This document shows, piece after piece, positions 27,333 to 36,062 of a DNA stretch of 64,000 nucleotides. The notes beneath the pieces were generated by a model, which did no database searches, was not told where the DNA came from, and worked only from the letters and a program-made list of their open reading frames with translations. Source of the DNA: Thermothelomyces thermophilus ATCC 42464 (taxonomy: Eukaryota; Ascomycota; Sordariomycetes; Sordariales; Chaetomiaceae); the NCBI RefSeq assembly GCF_000226095.1, contig NC_016477.1, positions 1,302,001 to 1,366,000 of the forward strand, written 5' to 3'. The number at the start of each line of letters is the position of its first letter. Position 1 is the stretch's first letter. Made by a program: the position numbers and the translations under genes.

Positions 27333-28253
27333 TCACGATGCACAAACTAGACGCCGGCCCGCCCACGACGGACTCGGCATCTTAGCCTTGGGTATCAGTT
27401 CCAGCCCGACCTCGCCGCTCCGCCCTGACCTCTCCCCATCCTTCCCGGGAGCTCCCAGCAGCCCCGCGATCCCATCCCCGAGCTCTACCCGAAACGACTC
27501 CCTCACCCGCTCCATGATCTCCGCGATCTCCCCGTCCCCATCCCCGGGATCGACGAGCTCCACCTCCCTTTCCGCGCCCCCTCTCTCCCCCGCGGCGCAA
27601 GCGCCCGCGCCCGCGCCGGAGACGACCAGGTACGCCTCCTCCAGCCTCGGACAGCCCCCGATCAGGCAAATCTTGCCGTACGCTTCCCACGGCCGGCGGA
27701 CCTCGGCGGGGACGTAGTCCACCGCCAGGCGGCGCACCACCCCGGCGAACGTAGCGGCGACCGCTGCGGCGAGCTCCCGCGCCCAGTCGGCGTAGCCCAG
27801 CCCGAACGGGTCGGCGGCCGGGCCCGGGCGCGGGAGGTAGAGGGTGTCGTGGTGCGGGTGGAAGTAGAAGTACCGCTCGTCCCTTCCTCTCTCTCCTCCA
27901 TTGACGTCGTCGCCTTGCCCTTCTCTCCCGTCGTCGGGTTTGGTGGTAGTAGTAGTGGTGGTATGATGGAGGTTCGGGAGGGGGCATTTGACGTAGATGC
28001 GGAGCCCCTCGGCGCGCGACTCGCGGCAGACGTGGAGCAAGGCCGGCGGACGGGTTGGGCAGTAGAAGGTGTCTTGCGGGGCGGGGAGGTAGGTGAGGGA
28101 CGCGACGCGTGGGTGGCAGGCGTGGCGGTAGATCTGGAGGCGGAGTTCGGGGGGAAGGTGGCGGAAGAGAGTGAAGGATGATGATGATGATGGTGATGAC
28201 GAGAGGGAGGAAGAGGAGTGGGGGAAGGAAGAGCGTAGGGAGGGCGACGTCAT
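27333..28253 (-). CDS. 2EXR / F-box-like domain protein
   Basis: Single-exon gene of 306 residues. After a Ser-rich N terminus comes FTLFRHLPPELRLQIYRHA, the start of the fungal 2EXR domain (related to F-box-type sequences). It continues through VASLTYLPAP, PALLHVCRESRAEGLRIY and a later LYLPRPG stretch. Fungi carry many such genes of unknown function; a role in protein interaction is inferred only from the domain. The middle and C-terminal parts contain His/Thr and Gly/Glu low complexity. The first ATG is at 28253 in a good ACCATGA context; the frame is open six codons further without an ATG. It converges with the secreted-protein gene, 292 bp apart. Confidence 0.75.
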   Translation of the reverse strand: MTSPSLRSSFPHSSSSLSSSPSSSSSFTLFRHLPPELRLQIYRHACHPRVASLTYLPAPQDTFYCPTRPPALLHVCRESRAEGLRIYVKCPLPNLHHTTTTTTTKPDDGREGQGDDVNGGERGRDERYFYFHPHHDTLYLPRPGPAADPFGLGYADWARELAAAVAATFAGVVRRLAVDYVPAEVRRPWEAYGKICLIGGCPRLEEAYLVVSGAGAGACAAGERGGAEREVELVDPGDGDGEIAEIMERVRESFRVELGDGIAGLLGAPGKDGERSGRSGEVGLELIPKAKMPSPSWAGRRLVCAS

Positions 28254-29313
28254 GGTTATGCTAGCAAACAAAGAAGAGAACGAGATCTACTTCAGAGGAG
28301 GTTTGTGTGCAGTTGGATCCATTCAGCTGGGCACGAATGGCGTTTGTTAATCTGAGATTTGGTCGTGTAAGTGAGCTGTAGTAAGGCCTAGGAGTATGCA
28401 CATACATGACGTACCTGTAAGTAGGCCGTGTGTACTGCTATCCTTCCTCTGGACGGGCACGTGGAAAAAATGATTCGGGTTGTGAAAGCTTAAAAACTAC
28501 CGAATCTGGGTGTATTCAAGGCCACGACGGACCCGAAAAAATGGCTTGAGATCGCCACTTTTAATGAAACCATTTACGGATGGTGGGACTCGTTCAGGCT
28601 ATGTAGGTGCTCTACCTCGGCCAAGGGCCCCCTTCGTGGGTCACTTCAGGCCTCAGCTTCTCAGCTGCTTTGATGCCAAGGAAAGTAAAGCCATCGATGA
28701 CTGGACGATCGGTCCAGCAATCATGTTGTTCGACAAATCGGCCACCGCAGCATTGGCAGCCGGCTGGGCGAAATTTGGGCAGGAAGAGGTAGGCTTCTGT
28801 TGGGCTTTGAGTGTTGCGTTCAGAAGGCACTTTGGATGTTCTTCTACCAGTAATTTTACCTTTTTTTTTTCTTGGGTAGGTACCCACAGAACCGACAACA
28901 GGCCGATACCGGCCCTCATTTGTATTTCAGTGGCCCTTCCGGGATGAAAATGGCTGCTGATACCTGTAGGCTCGCACGACATAATTGATTTCTTAGCTAC
29001 GGAGTACAGTACACTCCTGGCCTTTTTTTAAAGTTGCAGCCGACTTGACGTCAAAAGTCATTTAATATTCCCATTAAGACGGGTTACTATGTATAGGGAG
29101 CGAGAGTCCACAGCAGACCCCGGCAAGGTGGGTCATTGGACACTGCGCCTTGCTGCAGTGGTGAAAGCTCGACGGAGCCCGCGCCGTTGAACAAACTCGG
29201 GGCTTGGCGGCCGGACCACTCTTTGCTGCGATGGTGGCCGTCGACCTCGAACTGGCGCCCAGAACCCGACAGCACTGGCGGAAGTGTGGGGGAGAATGTG
29301 GGCAACAAGAAGG
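28254..29313. other. Divergent intergenic region 2EXR protein / queuine transferase
   Basis: About 1 kb with no gene I can support. A 145-codon plus-strand frame at 28510-28947 has overlapping minus-strand frames of similar length and no recognisable motif. TACGGAGTAC lies at 28998-29007. Confidence 0.5.
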
Positions 29314-30703
29314 ATGGCTTCGAACCGGACCTTCACGTCGCCCGCGCTCACGTTCGAGCTGGTTGCTCGGTGTTCGGTGGGTCGCTACGCCATAGGCCCC
29401 CCTCCGCGCTGGGCTCACCTCTCAAACAAACTCTGGCTAACGAGACACTGCAATCCAGGTGACCCGCGCTCGCGCCTCGATCCTGACCCTCCCTCATGGC
29501 AGCGTCAACCTCCCCGTCTTCATGCCCGTGGCCACCCAGGCATCGCTGAAAGGTCTCACTCCCGAACAGCTCGAGGCTACGGGATGCCGGCTCTGCCTTA
29601 ACAACACCTACCATCTCGGCCTCAAGCCCGGCCAGGAGGTTCTCGACGCTGTCGGAGGCGCACATAAGTTGCAGGGATGGAAGCACAACATACTCACAGA
29701 TAGCGGCGGGTGCGTCCAATCTTGTGCCCTTAGCCCGCCTTTCCTTCCCCCGTCGCGGTTCGTGACTAACTAACCACCTCAGCCCAGTTTCCAAATGGTT
29801 TCCCTGCTGAAGCTCGCCAACATTACCGAGGAAGGGGTGCGCTTCCTCTCGCCGCATGACGGCAGCCCGATGCTGCTCACGCCGGAGCACTCGATTAGCC
29901 TACAGAATTCGATCGGGTCCGACATCATGATGCAGCTCGACGACGTGATCGTCACTACCTCGCCCGACAAGGTCCGCATGCGTGAGGCCATGGAGCGTAG
30001 CGTGCGCTGGCTGGACCGGTGCATCGCCGCGCACAAGAAGCCGGATACCCAGAACTTGTTTTGCATCATACAGGGCGGTCTAGATCTCGACATGCGCCGC
30101 GAATGCTGCCGCGAGATGCTGGCCAGGGACACGCCGGGAATCGCGATTGGTGGGCTGAGCGGAGGCGAAGCGAAGGAAGACTTCTGTCGGGTTGTCGCTG
30201 CTTGCACCGAGCTCCTTCCAGATCTGAAGCCGCGCTATGTGATGGGGATTGGGTACCCGGAGGATCTTATCGTCAGCGTGGCCTTGGGAGCGGACATGTT
30301 CGACTGTGTCTGGCCGACACGGACGGCCCGGTTTGGCAACGCCATCACTAAGCATGGCGTCCTAAATATGAAGAGGGAGATTTATGCGGCCGACTTCGGG
30401 CCCATTGAGGAGGGTTGCGGGTGCCCGTGCTGCAGGCCCATCGAGGAAGAAGGGGCCATGGGGATCACAAGGGCGTTTGTGCACCATAACGCCGCCAAGG
30501 AGACGGTCGCGGCCCATCTGCTCACGCTACACAACGTGTGGTATCAACTGGACCTGATGAGACGCGCAAGGGAGGCAATCATCGAGGACAGGTTCCCCGC
30601 CTTCGTGAAGGAGTTCTTTGGTAATCTATACCCAAACAAGGACTTCCCGACGTGGGCCGTCGATGCCTTGAAAGGCGTCGGCGTCGACTTGCTAGAAACC
30701 TAA
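29314..30703 (+). CDS. QTRT1: Queuine tRNA-ribosyltransferase catalytic subunit
   Basis: Base-exchange enzyme that replaces guanine 34 with queuine in tRNAs with GUN anticodons; eukaryotic enzymes work as a heterodimer with QTRT2. Three exons, 29314-29376, 29459-29709 and 29788-30703, giving 409 residues. The first junction gives [13 protein letters not shown] and the second LTDSGGFQMVSL. Key residues: general acid/base Asp near 102 in TDSGGF, nucleophile Asp near 277 in [12 protein letters not shown], and zinc ligands near Cys315, 317 and 320 (CGCPCC) plus a His in AFVHHN. Glycine-rich [12 protein letters not shown] and MGIGYPEDL match the family. An in-frame ATG at 29296 would add six residues (MWATRR). 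Eukaryotes salvage queuine, so presence of this gene predicts queuine use but not synthesis. Confidence 0.95.
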
Positions 30704-31016
30704 GACACTTGGTGCACTTTTTTCTCGCCCCTATTCAAGTGACCTTGCCTCAGTGACTCTAGCGGAAAATATCAAACCAAACCACCTGTCATCTGTCTCA
30801 ATCAAAACATCTATCTTGTTCTAAACATCTATCTTGTTTTTTACGAGTTCGCGCCTCGAGTAGCGATTGTTCAGGGTTAGGGTCGGAATCTGAAGCTTGG
30901 CGCTCGCCAATGGCAGCCCATCCAACCAGGACCCGAAATTTTGCTCCGTTTCCGATCGCGAACGCCGACCTCAACACCGACAGCATACGGCGCTTCCGGG
31001 CCCATCCACAACCACA
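30704..31016. other. Intergenic region QTRT1 / mrp51
   Basis: 313 bp between two co-directional genes, holding the QTRT1 3' UTR and mrp51 promoter. It contains an 18 bp tandem repeat (30805-30838, AAACATCTATCTTGTT twice with a CT spacer). An in-frame extension of mrp51 upstream lacks an ATG. Confidence 0.6.
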
Positions 31017-32417
31017 ATGGCGGCCAGGAACGTGTCTCCCGGAGGAGCACTTCTCCGGACGTCGCGCATGTTTGCGCTGCCGAACCCGATCCCTCCACCG
31101 CCCCACGATGGCCAAGCAGGCGCCAATTTCCACTCGGAAACGGCCACGCTCGCGTTCCCGACTCACCAGATCATCACCACCCTGAGCGCCTCGCGGAAGC
31201 AGGGTGACTGGGGTCTCAAGCGGCCGCTGCCGCTCAAGTCCACAACCAAGTCTACGCATGCGATGCTGCGCGTCAAGGCCATCGACACGATCGAGCAGAT
31301 CACCGACTACAGCTCGGCCACGGACCATGGCATCACCCTTCGGAAGTTTCAGGAGTTGCACATGCCCCTCACGGCGCGTCGGCCAGCCGGCGGTGACCAC
31401 AAGGACAATACAAGTACGATGGGTCTGCCGCAAAAGTCCGTGTTTGAGGATTCGCTCGACGTCACCGATATTCACCCGGATAAGCGTGCCGAGGCCATTG
31501 ACAACCGGTGGAAGTTCACCGGGCCCTGGCTGGCCGGCATGACCCAGGGCGAGTTCAACAAGTGGCTTGCCAAGGAAGTGCGCCCGAAGCGACCCGCATT
31601 CCGCGAGTTCCTCAAGAAGAAGATCGCCAGCGAGCTGCACGCGACTGCGGCCAAGGAGGCCCTTGATAAGGGGCAAGAACAACCACCTGCCATCGACCCG
31701 AGCTCGGTGACGGAGGATCAGCTCCTCGACTACCTGCGCAAGCTACGACACGATAACCAGGCACTCTACGACATGGTCGGCCAGTTCCTCGACCTCGCGC
31801 CCCTTACACCTCCTACCGTCAGCCAGACCGGCCTTCCCACCTCCAAGGTCAGCCAGCTGAAGTTCACCGAAATGAAGAACCCGTACGCTGAGCGTGGGCC
31901 CCCGGTCACGCACCCGTCGGCTGGCATCTCGTACCTGCGCTCGTCCATGTACATGGAGAACCACCCGATCTACGGGCCCCAGAAGCACCACTCGCCGGTG
32001 GTGGCCAGGATCGTGAGGCCGCGTCGGCAGGCGCAAGCCATGCCGGCCAAGCTTGGTGTGGCGGGCTTCATTGTCGACACCCCACTGGGCGACACGGGCT
32101 CCAACTATCGGTCGGGCTCGAGCGCCATCTTTGACAGGCTCGACCCCAGCATCGAGGGCGGCGCCAAGCTCTGGGTGCAGCCCAAGATCGCGTCGGTCGA
32201 TTCCAGCGGGCGCGTCATCTTGCGAGTGGACGACGCCTCGCGCGAGTCCACCCTTGTTGCGCAGGAGCTGCTCGGCAACGCCGTCTGCCTGGGCGCGAAG
32301 CCGGCCGAGGACGAGATGAACAAGCGGGAGTCGGCCAGTGATATCAGGCAGAAATACAGGGCCGCTGACACACCACCCACCATGTCGAGTGCCCGAGACT
32401 ACGGGCTGAGGGTGTAA
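31017..32417 (+). CDS. mrp51: Mitochondrial small ribosomal subunit protein Mrp51
   Basis: Fungal mitoribosomal small-subunit protein (Mrp51/bS1m), which in yeast also supports translation of mitochondrial mRNAs through their leaders. Single exon, 466 residues. The start MAARNVSPGGALLRTSRMF is Arg-bearing and acid-free, as expected for mitochondrial import. The hallmark SASRKQGDWGLKRPLP follows near residue 60, then KAIDTIEQITDYSSA and the C-terminal FIVDTPLGDT and SNYRSGSSAIFDRLDP stretches. The ATG at 31017 is the first in frame. An AATAAA hexamer follows at 32551-32556, 134 nt after the stop. It lies between a tRNA-modification gene and a cytosolic ribosomal protein gene, all on the plus strand with separate promoters. 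Confidence 0.9.
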   Translation: MAARNVSPGGALLRTSRMFALPNPIPPPPHDGQAGANFHSETATLAFPTHQIITTLSASRKQGDWGLKRPLPLKSTTKSTHAMLRVKAIDTIEQITDYSSATDHGITLRKFQELHMPLTARRPAGGDHKDNTSTMGLPQKSVFEDSLDVTDIHPDKRAEAIDNRWKFTGPWLAGMTQGEFNKWLAKEVRPKRPAFREFLKKKIASELHATAAKEALDKGQEQPPAIDPSSVTEDQLLDYLRKLRHDNQALYDMVGQFLDLAPLTPPTVSQTGLPTSKVSQLKFTEMKNPYAERGPPVTHPSAGISYLRSSMYMENHPIYGPQKHHSPVVARIVRPRRQAQAMPAKLGVAGFIVDTPLGDTGSNYRSGSSAIFDRLDPSIEGGAKLWVQPKIASVDSSGRVILRVDDASRESTLVAQELLGNAVCLGAKPAEDEMNKRESASDIRQKYRAADTPPTMSSARDYGLRV

Positions 32418-32877
32418 ATGCCAGGGGCGGCGCATTCATTGGGCATGGTTTGGGGTTGAGTGTACTGCGGCCGGTATGGTCCCGGAATTCTTGGGGTTGG
32501 GAGGAAGGGGTGGGGTGGTGTAGATACAATTGTATCCAGATCATTGTACCAATAAACCGATTGTAGAAATACATACTGTCTGTATCCTCACGGCTGAAGC
32601 CGAACCTGGAACAAGGCACGTCTCTCCATTGAAGAGCCGAAGTGAAGGCCTGCGTGTTAAGAGGCTCCACTCTATCCTGGGGGGTTAAGCCACTGGTTAA
32701 TCCAGCCACACACTATTCCAGCCACAACCAGATCCTTGGCGTGCCCTAACGCACCACCCCACAATCGCACTCGCCAAAAAGTTCGACTGCAGCACGGCCC
32801 CAGCGACATCCCCCGAAACCTCCTCGTCTCGGAATTCCAGCTCAGCACAACAGCCAGCAAACCAGCAAGCCGTCAAG
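32418..32877. other. Intergenic region mrp51 / rps17
   Basis: 460 bp holding the mrp51 3' UTR and the rps17 promoter and leader; no gene supported. Confidence 0.6.
32551..32556 (+). terminator. Candidate polyadenylation hexamer for mrp51
   Basis: AATAAA 134 nt downstream of the mrp51 stop codon, in an AT-richer stretch. Fungal poly(A) signals are degenerate, so this is only suggestive. Confidence 0.35.
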
Positions 32878-33485
32878 ATGGGTCGCGTTCGTACCAAGAC
32901 CGTCAAGAAGTCCGCCAAGGTCATCATTGAGCGGTACTACCCCAGGCTGACGCTCGACTTCGAGACCAACAAGCGGGTGTGCGATGAGATTGCCATCATC
33001 GCCTCCAAGAGGCTGCGCAACAAGGTGCGTTTTTGAATGCTCAGGAGCCCGAGCCCCGGTTGCTTTCGATATTTGACCGGAAATTGACCTCTTATGGTTC
33101 ATAGATTGCCGGCTACACTACCCACCTCATGAAGCGTATCCAGCGTGGTCCCGTCCGCGGTATCTCCTTCAAGCTCCAGGAGGAGGAGCGTGAGCGCAAG
33201 GATCAATACGTCCCCGAGGTTTCCGCCCTCGACTTCTCCGAGGCTGGCCAGCTCGAGGTCGACGCCGAGACCAAGGACCTGCTCAAGCACCTTGGCGTAT
33301 GTTATATCCCTTTTTTCTTCTTTTCTTCTTGAGCTCCTCGCCGGATTGGGCTGTGGAAGGTTGTTGGTTTTTGCTGACTGGACTTCTCTGTACAGTTCGA
33401 CTCGATCCCCGTCAACGTTACTACCGTCACCCAGAGCCCCGTCATCGAGCGCGGCGGCAGGCGGTTCGGCGGTCGCCGCGACTAA
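32878..33485 (+). CDS. rps17: 40S ribosomal protein eS17
   Basis: Cytosolic small-subunit ribosomal protein eS17. Three exons, 32878-33024, 33105-33296 and 33396-33485, giving 142 residues, close to the usual length. Diagnostic sequence includes [18 protein letters not shown] at the start, [39 protein letters not shown] and the basic C-terminal [10 protein letters not shown]. Donors are GTGCGT and GTATGT, acceptors TAG and CAG, and both introns are phase 0. Intron positions within the first half of the gene are typical of fungal ribosomal protein genes. Confidence 0.97.
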
Positions 33486-34053
33486 GCGCGCCATTCGAAC
33501 CATGTTGGCTGGCTTTCTACGCGGAAACGCGACAATGTCACGACATAAAACAGGACACGGCTGCGGGTTTTGGCATTACATGGGCGTGGCTTCACGGCGT
33601 CTATCTGGGAGGTCATGAGAGCAGCGGAATAGATCCTCGACAGAATGGAGAGATCTGTTGCCCACACAAGGTGTCGCTGATTCCCTAGGGTAATTCCGGG
33701 GATGACGCTTGATCGCCAATTTTACATCCCTCTGAGGCTGTCGTGTGCGCCCATGCTGGCATGGCTGTGCTCTCACCCGTCAATCGGTAGTGATTCTGCC
33801 CTTGGCCCGGACAAGTTCCGAGACAAGAGAGATGAAAGGTGAGATCTGATCTGTATTACGATCCCTGAGCTTCGAGTCTAGACCGATTGCAACCCATGCA
33901 ATTCGCCTTGCCAAACGCCAGTATAAACTTTCCCAGTCGTATCTGGGAGGCAGTCGGGTTAAACGACCGCTTAAACGACCGCTTCCTCCCGAGAGTATCC
34001 CAGTTTTGAATTTTTATCTTGCCAAACGCCACCCACTCGTAGAGACCCAAGTT
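33486..34053. other. Convergent intergenic region rps17 / rtr1
   Basis: 568 bp with the 3' ends of two converging genes. An 11 bp direct repeat is visible (TAAACGACCGC twice at 33960-33981). No gene supported. Confidence 0.6.
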
Positions 34054-35127
34054 TTAGAAGCGAACCGTAAAAAAGTCATCGTCGTCATCACTGTCGGCAC
34101 CCTCCTCTGGCTTCTTGCCAGTGTCAGTGCCATTCTTGGGCTTGTAGCCCTCAATCATGGACTCGGTGCCTTCCACCGACGAAGGGGCCTCGTGCGGCCC
34201 GTCAACGACCCTCTCGCTGATTGTTACGTCGACCCTGGTCATGCCGGCGAGTAATCCGTCAGTGGCATCGCCTCTCTCGCCGGCAAGCGTCGTTGCATCT
34301 TTCTTGGCTTGCTTGTGCCTATCTATCTCCAGCTGCGCCATAGCCTGGGCAAGCTGATCGCGATCCTCTTCCTTGCCCCTCGGGGAGGCAGCAGCAGAAG
34401 ATCGGACCCCACCCTCTGTCCCTGTCTTTCCCTTCCCAGGGCCACTGCCACCACCACCACCACCACCACCACCACCACCACCACCACTACCACCACCACT
34501 ACCACCACCGCCTGCACCCTCGTCCCTCAAGTCGAGCTTCACGACCAAGCGCCCTTGGTCATTGCGCACATAGCTCGGGTTGTCGAGCTGCACCTTTATG
34601 TAGAGCGCCCGCTTCGCGCACGCGTCGGAGCACCACTTGTTCAGGTCCTCGGTGCGCGCCACGCTGCCCACGCGCGTGTTGATCTTGTACGGCCCGTCGT
34701 GGGTGCGCCGCGGGCGGGCGCAGAGGGCGTACCCGCACTTGCCCAGACAGTTGCGCTCCTCGATCAGGTCGAGGTACTCCTGCGGGGTGAAGTCGGCGAG
34801 CAGGCGGAGGAGCTCGGCGACGTCGTCCGGGTGCGGCGACGAGGCGGCGCGGTCCGCGTGCCGCGGGAACTCCTGCGAGAGCAGCTCGAACGTCTCGATC
34901 GGCACCGCCGGCTTCACCTCGGTCTCGCGCAGCTTCTGGAGCAGCCGCAGGCGGGCGGCCGCCTCTTGCTGGGCGAGACGCTCCGCGCGGGTGAGTTCCG
35001 CTGCAAGGGGTGGTGGTGGTGGTGGTGATGATGATGGCTGCGGTTGTGGCTGCGGGAAGGTAGAGGGTTGCTTGAGGATACCTTTGGGTTTCGGCTTAGA
35101 TTGGCGGTCGTTGGTTGATGTGGCCAT
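34054..35127 (-). CDS. rtr1: RNA polymerase II CTD phosphatase Rtr1
   Basis: Rtr1/RPAP2-family atypical phosphatase that acts on the RNA polymerase II C-terminal domain during early elongation and helps polymerase import. Single exon, 357 residues. The zinc-binding core runs from about residue 105 to 185: DFTPQEYLDLIEERNCLGKC with Cys127 and Cys131, a further Cys136, then KWCSDACAKRALY with Cys166 and Cys170. The downstream LDNPSYVRNDQG motif is family-typical. The N terminus has a Pro/Gln run. After the core a Gly-rich block of about 20 residues comes from an ACC/CAC repeat (about 34448-34509). The C terminus ends in an acidic DSDDDDDFFTVRF. The first ATG at 35127 begins MATSTNDRQS. Confidence 0.9.
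   Translation of the reverse strand: MATSTNDRQSKPKPKGILKQPSTFPQPQPQPSSSPPPPPPLAAELTRAERLAQQEAAARLRLLQKLRETEVKPAVPIETFELLSQEFPRHADRAASSPHPDDVAELLRLLADFTPQEYLDLIEERNCLGKCGYALCARPRRTHDGPYKINTRVGSVARTEDLNKWCSDACAKRALYIKVQLDNPSYVRNDQGRLVVKLDLRDEGAGGGGSGGGSGGGGGGGGGGGGGSGPGKGKTGTEGGVRSSAAASPRGKEEDRDQLAQAMAQLEIDRHKQAKKDATTLAGERGDATDGLLAGMTRVDVTISERVVDGPHEAPSSVEGTESMIEGYKPKNGTDTGKKPEEGADSDDDDDFFTVRF
34448..34509. repeat. CCA/ACC trinucleotide repeat in rtr1
   Basis: About 20 CCA-type units with two CTA interruptions on the plus strand, encoding the Gly-rich block (with scattered Ser) of Rtr1. Confidence 0.9.
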
Positions 35128-36062
35128 GGTGGACAGTGTGGCCAGCGTGGATTGGGTTGTGGCGTGCGGTGGTGGGTTTTGGGATGTTCTTGTTTCGAAC
35201 GGTCTACGGATGTATGTACACTAATCCGTATGCCAGGGAGAATTAATCCGTAGAGAGCCTTGAGCTCCATCCGGTACGGAGTAATCCGTATTTCGACTGC
35301 TACTGGTTCTTTGGGGGAAAAGTAGAATGATTGCTCAGCCGATTGGCTGTTGGCTCTCAATGCTGACTCCACCATCCGCAGTCCGAAGTTAGAGACGTGG
35401 GTTGCTCTCTCTCTCCCCCCCCCCCCCCACCCCACGAAAACACGACCAAAGCAACTCTCTGGCGCATGCATCAACAGAAGGCCTAAGCCACCTCCTGATT
35501 GAGGCTCCGTGTGGATTGCTGCCTGGATGATATCTGGAGCATTGCGACACGACACACGTACCAATGCTGATACGGCCGTGGTTACACTAGGAGCCAGCCA
35601 AGTGGTTGCAGTGGTTCATGCGCTGACGTCGACCTCTTCGCCCCGCCACAAGAGCTCTGGCCAGTCAGAAGTGTTGGTCCTGGCTTCGCCCGCCTGCCGG
35701 GCTCCAACCCCTCTGCCACACTCCCCCGAGCTGGGCCGTGAGCCAAGCACGCCCACCAATACCCACCACCAGCGAGGGATCGCCTTGAATCACCGCAGAT
35801 TTCCATCACCCTGTTTGAGATTTTGGGCCATCCCCATTCCTTTCCGCACACGCTTCTGCCAGGTCCATTACCGCAGGAGAATTGTTTACGGTAGCCAACC
35901 GTCCTCGCAAATTTCTTGCGCCGTATTAGCCACAAAACCTACACGCCGTGCGGCGATTCGGCACTTGGCTTGGAAGCTTGAGCTCTCCAAGCCCCGCCAC
36001 AGCTTCTACCTTGCCTCGACGCCCGCCGTCTGCGACCGCCGCTGGCCTCGAGCCGCGCCATC
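35128..36062. other. Divergent intergenic region rtr1 / bbc1
   Basis: 935 bp shared 5' flank with no supported gene. It contains a cluster of TACGGAT/ATCCGTA motifs (35205-35290) within 165 bp of the rtr1 ATG and a C14 tract (35415-35428). Confidence 0.6.
35205..35290. repeat. Cluster of TACGGAT / ATCCGTA elements
   Basis: TACGGAT at 35205-35211, ATCCGTA at 35224-35230, ATCCGTA at 35246-35252, and TACGGAGTAATCCGTA at 35275-35290. The first pair makes a 7 bp inverted repeat, and the last is itself nearly palindromic. All lie just upstream of rtr1. Confidence 0.85.

Noticed and set aside
28510-28947. 145-codon plus-strand reading frame upstream of QTRT1
   Set aside because: Overlapping minus-strand frames are equally long, there is no recognisable motif, and the position is a divergent promoter.
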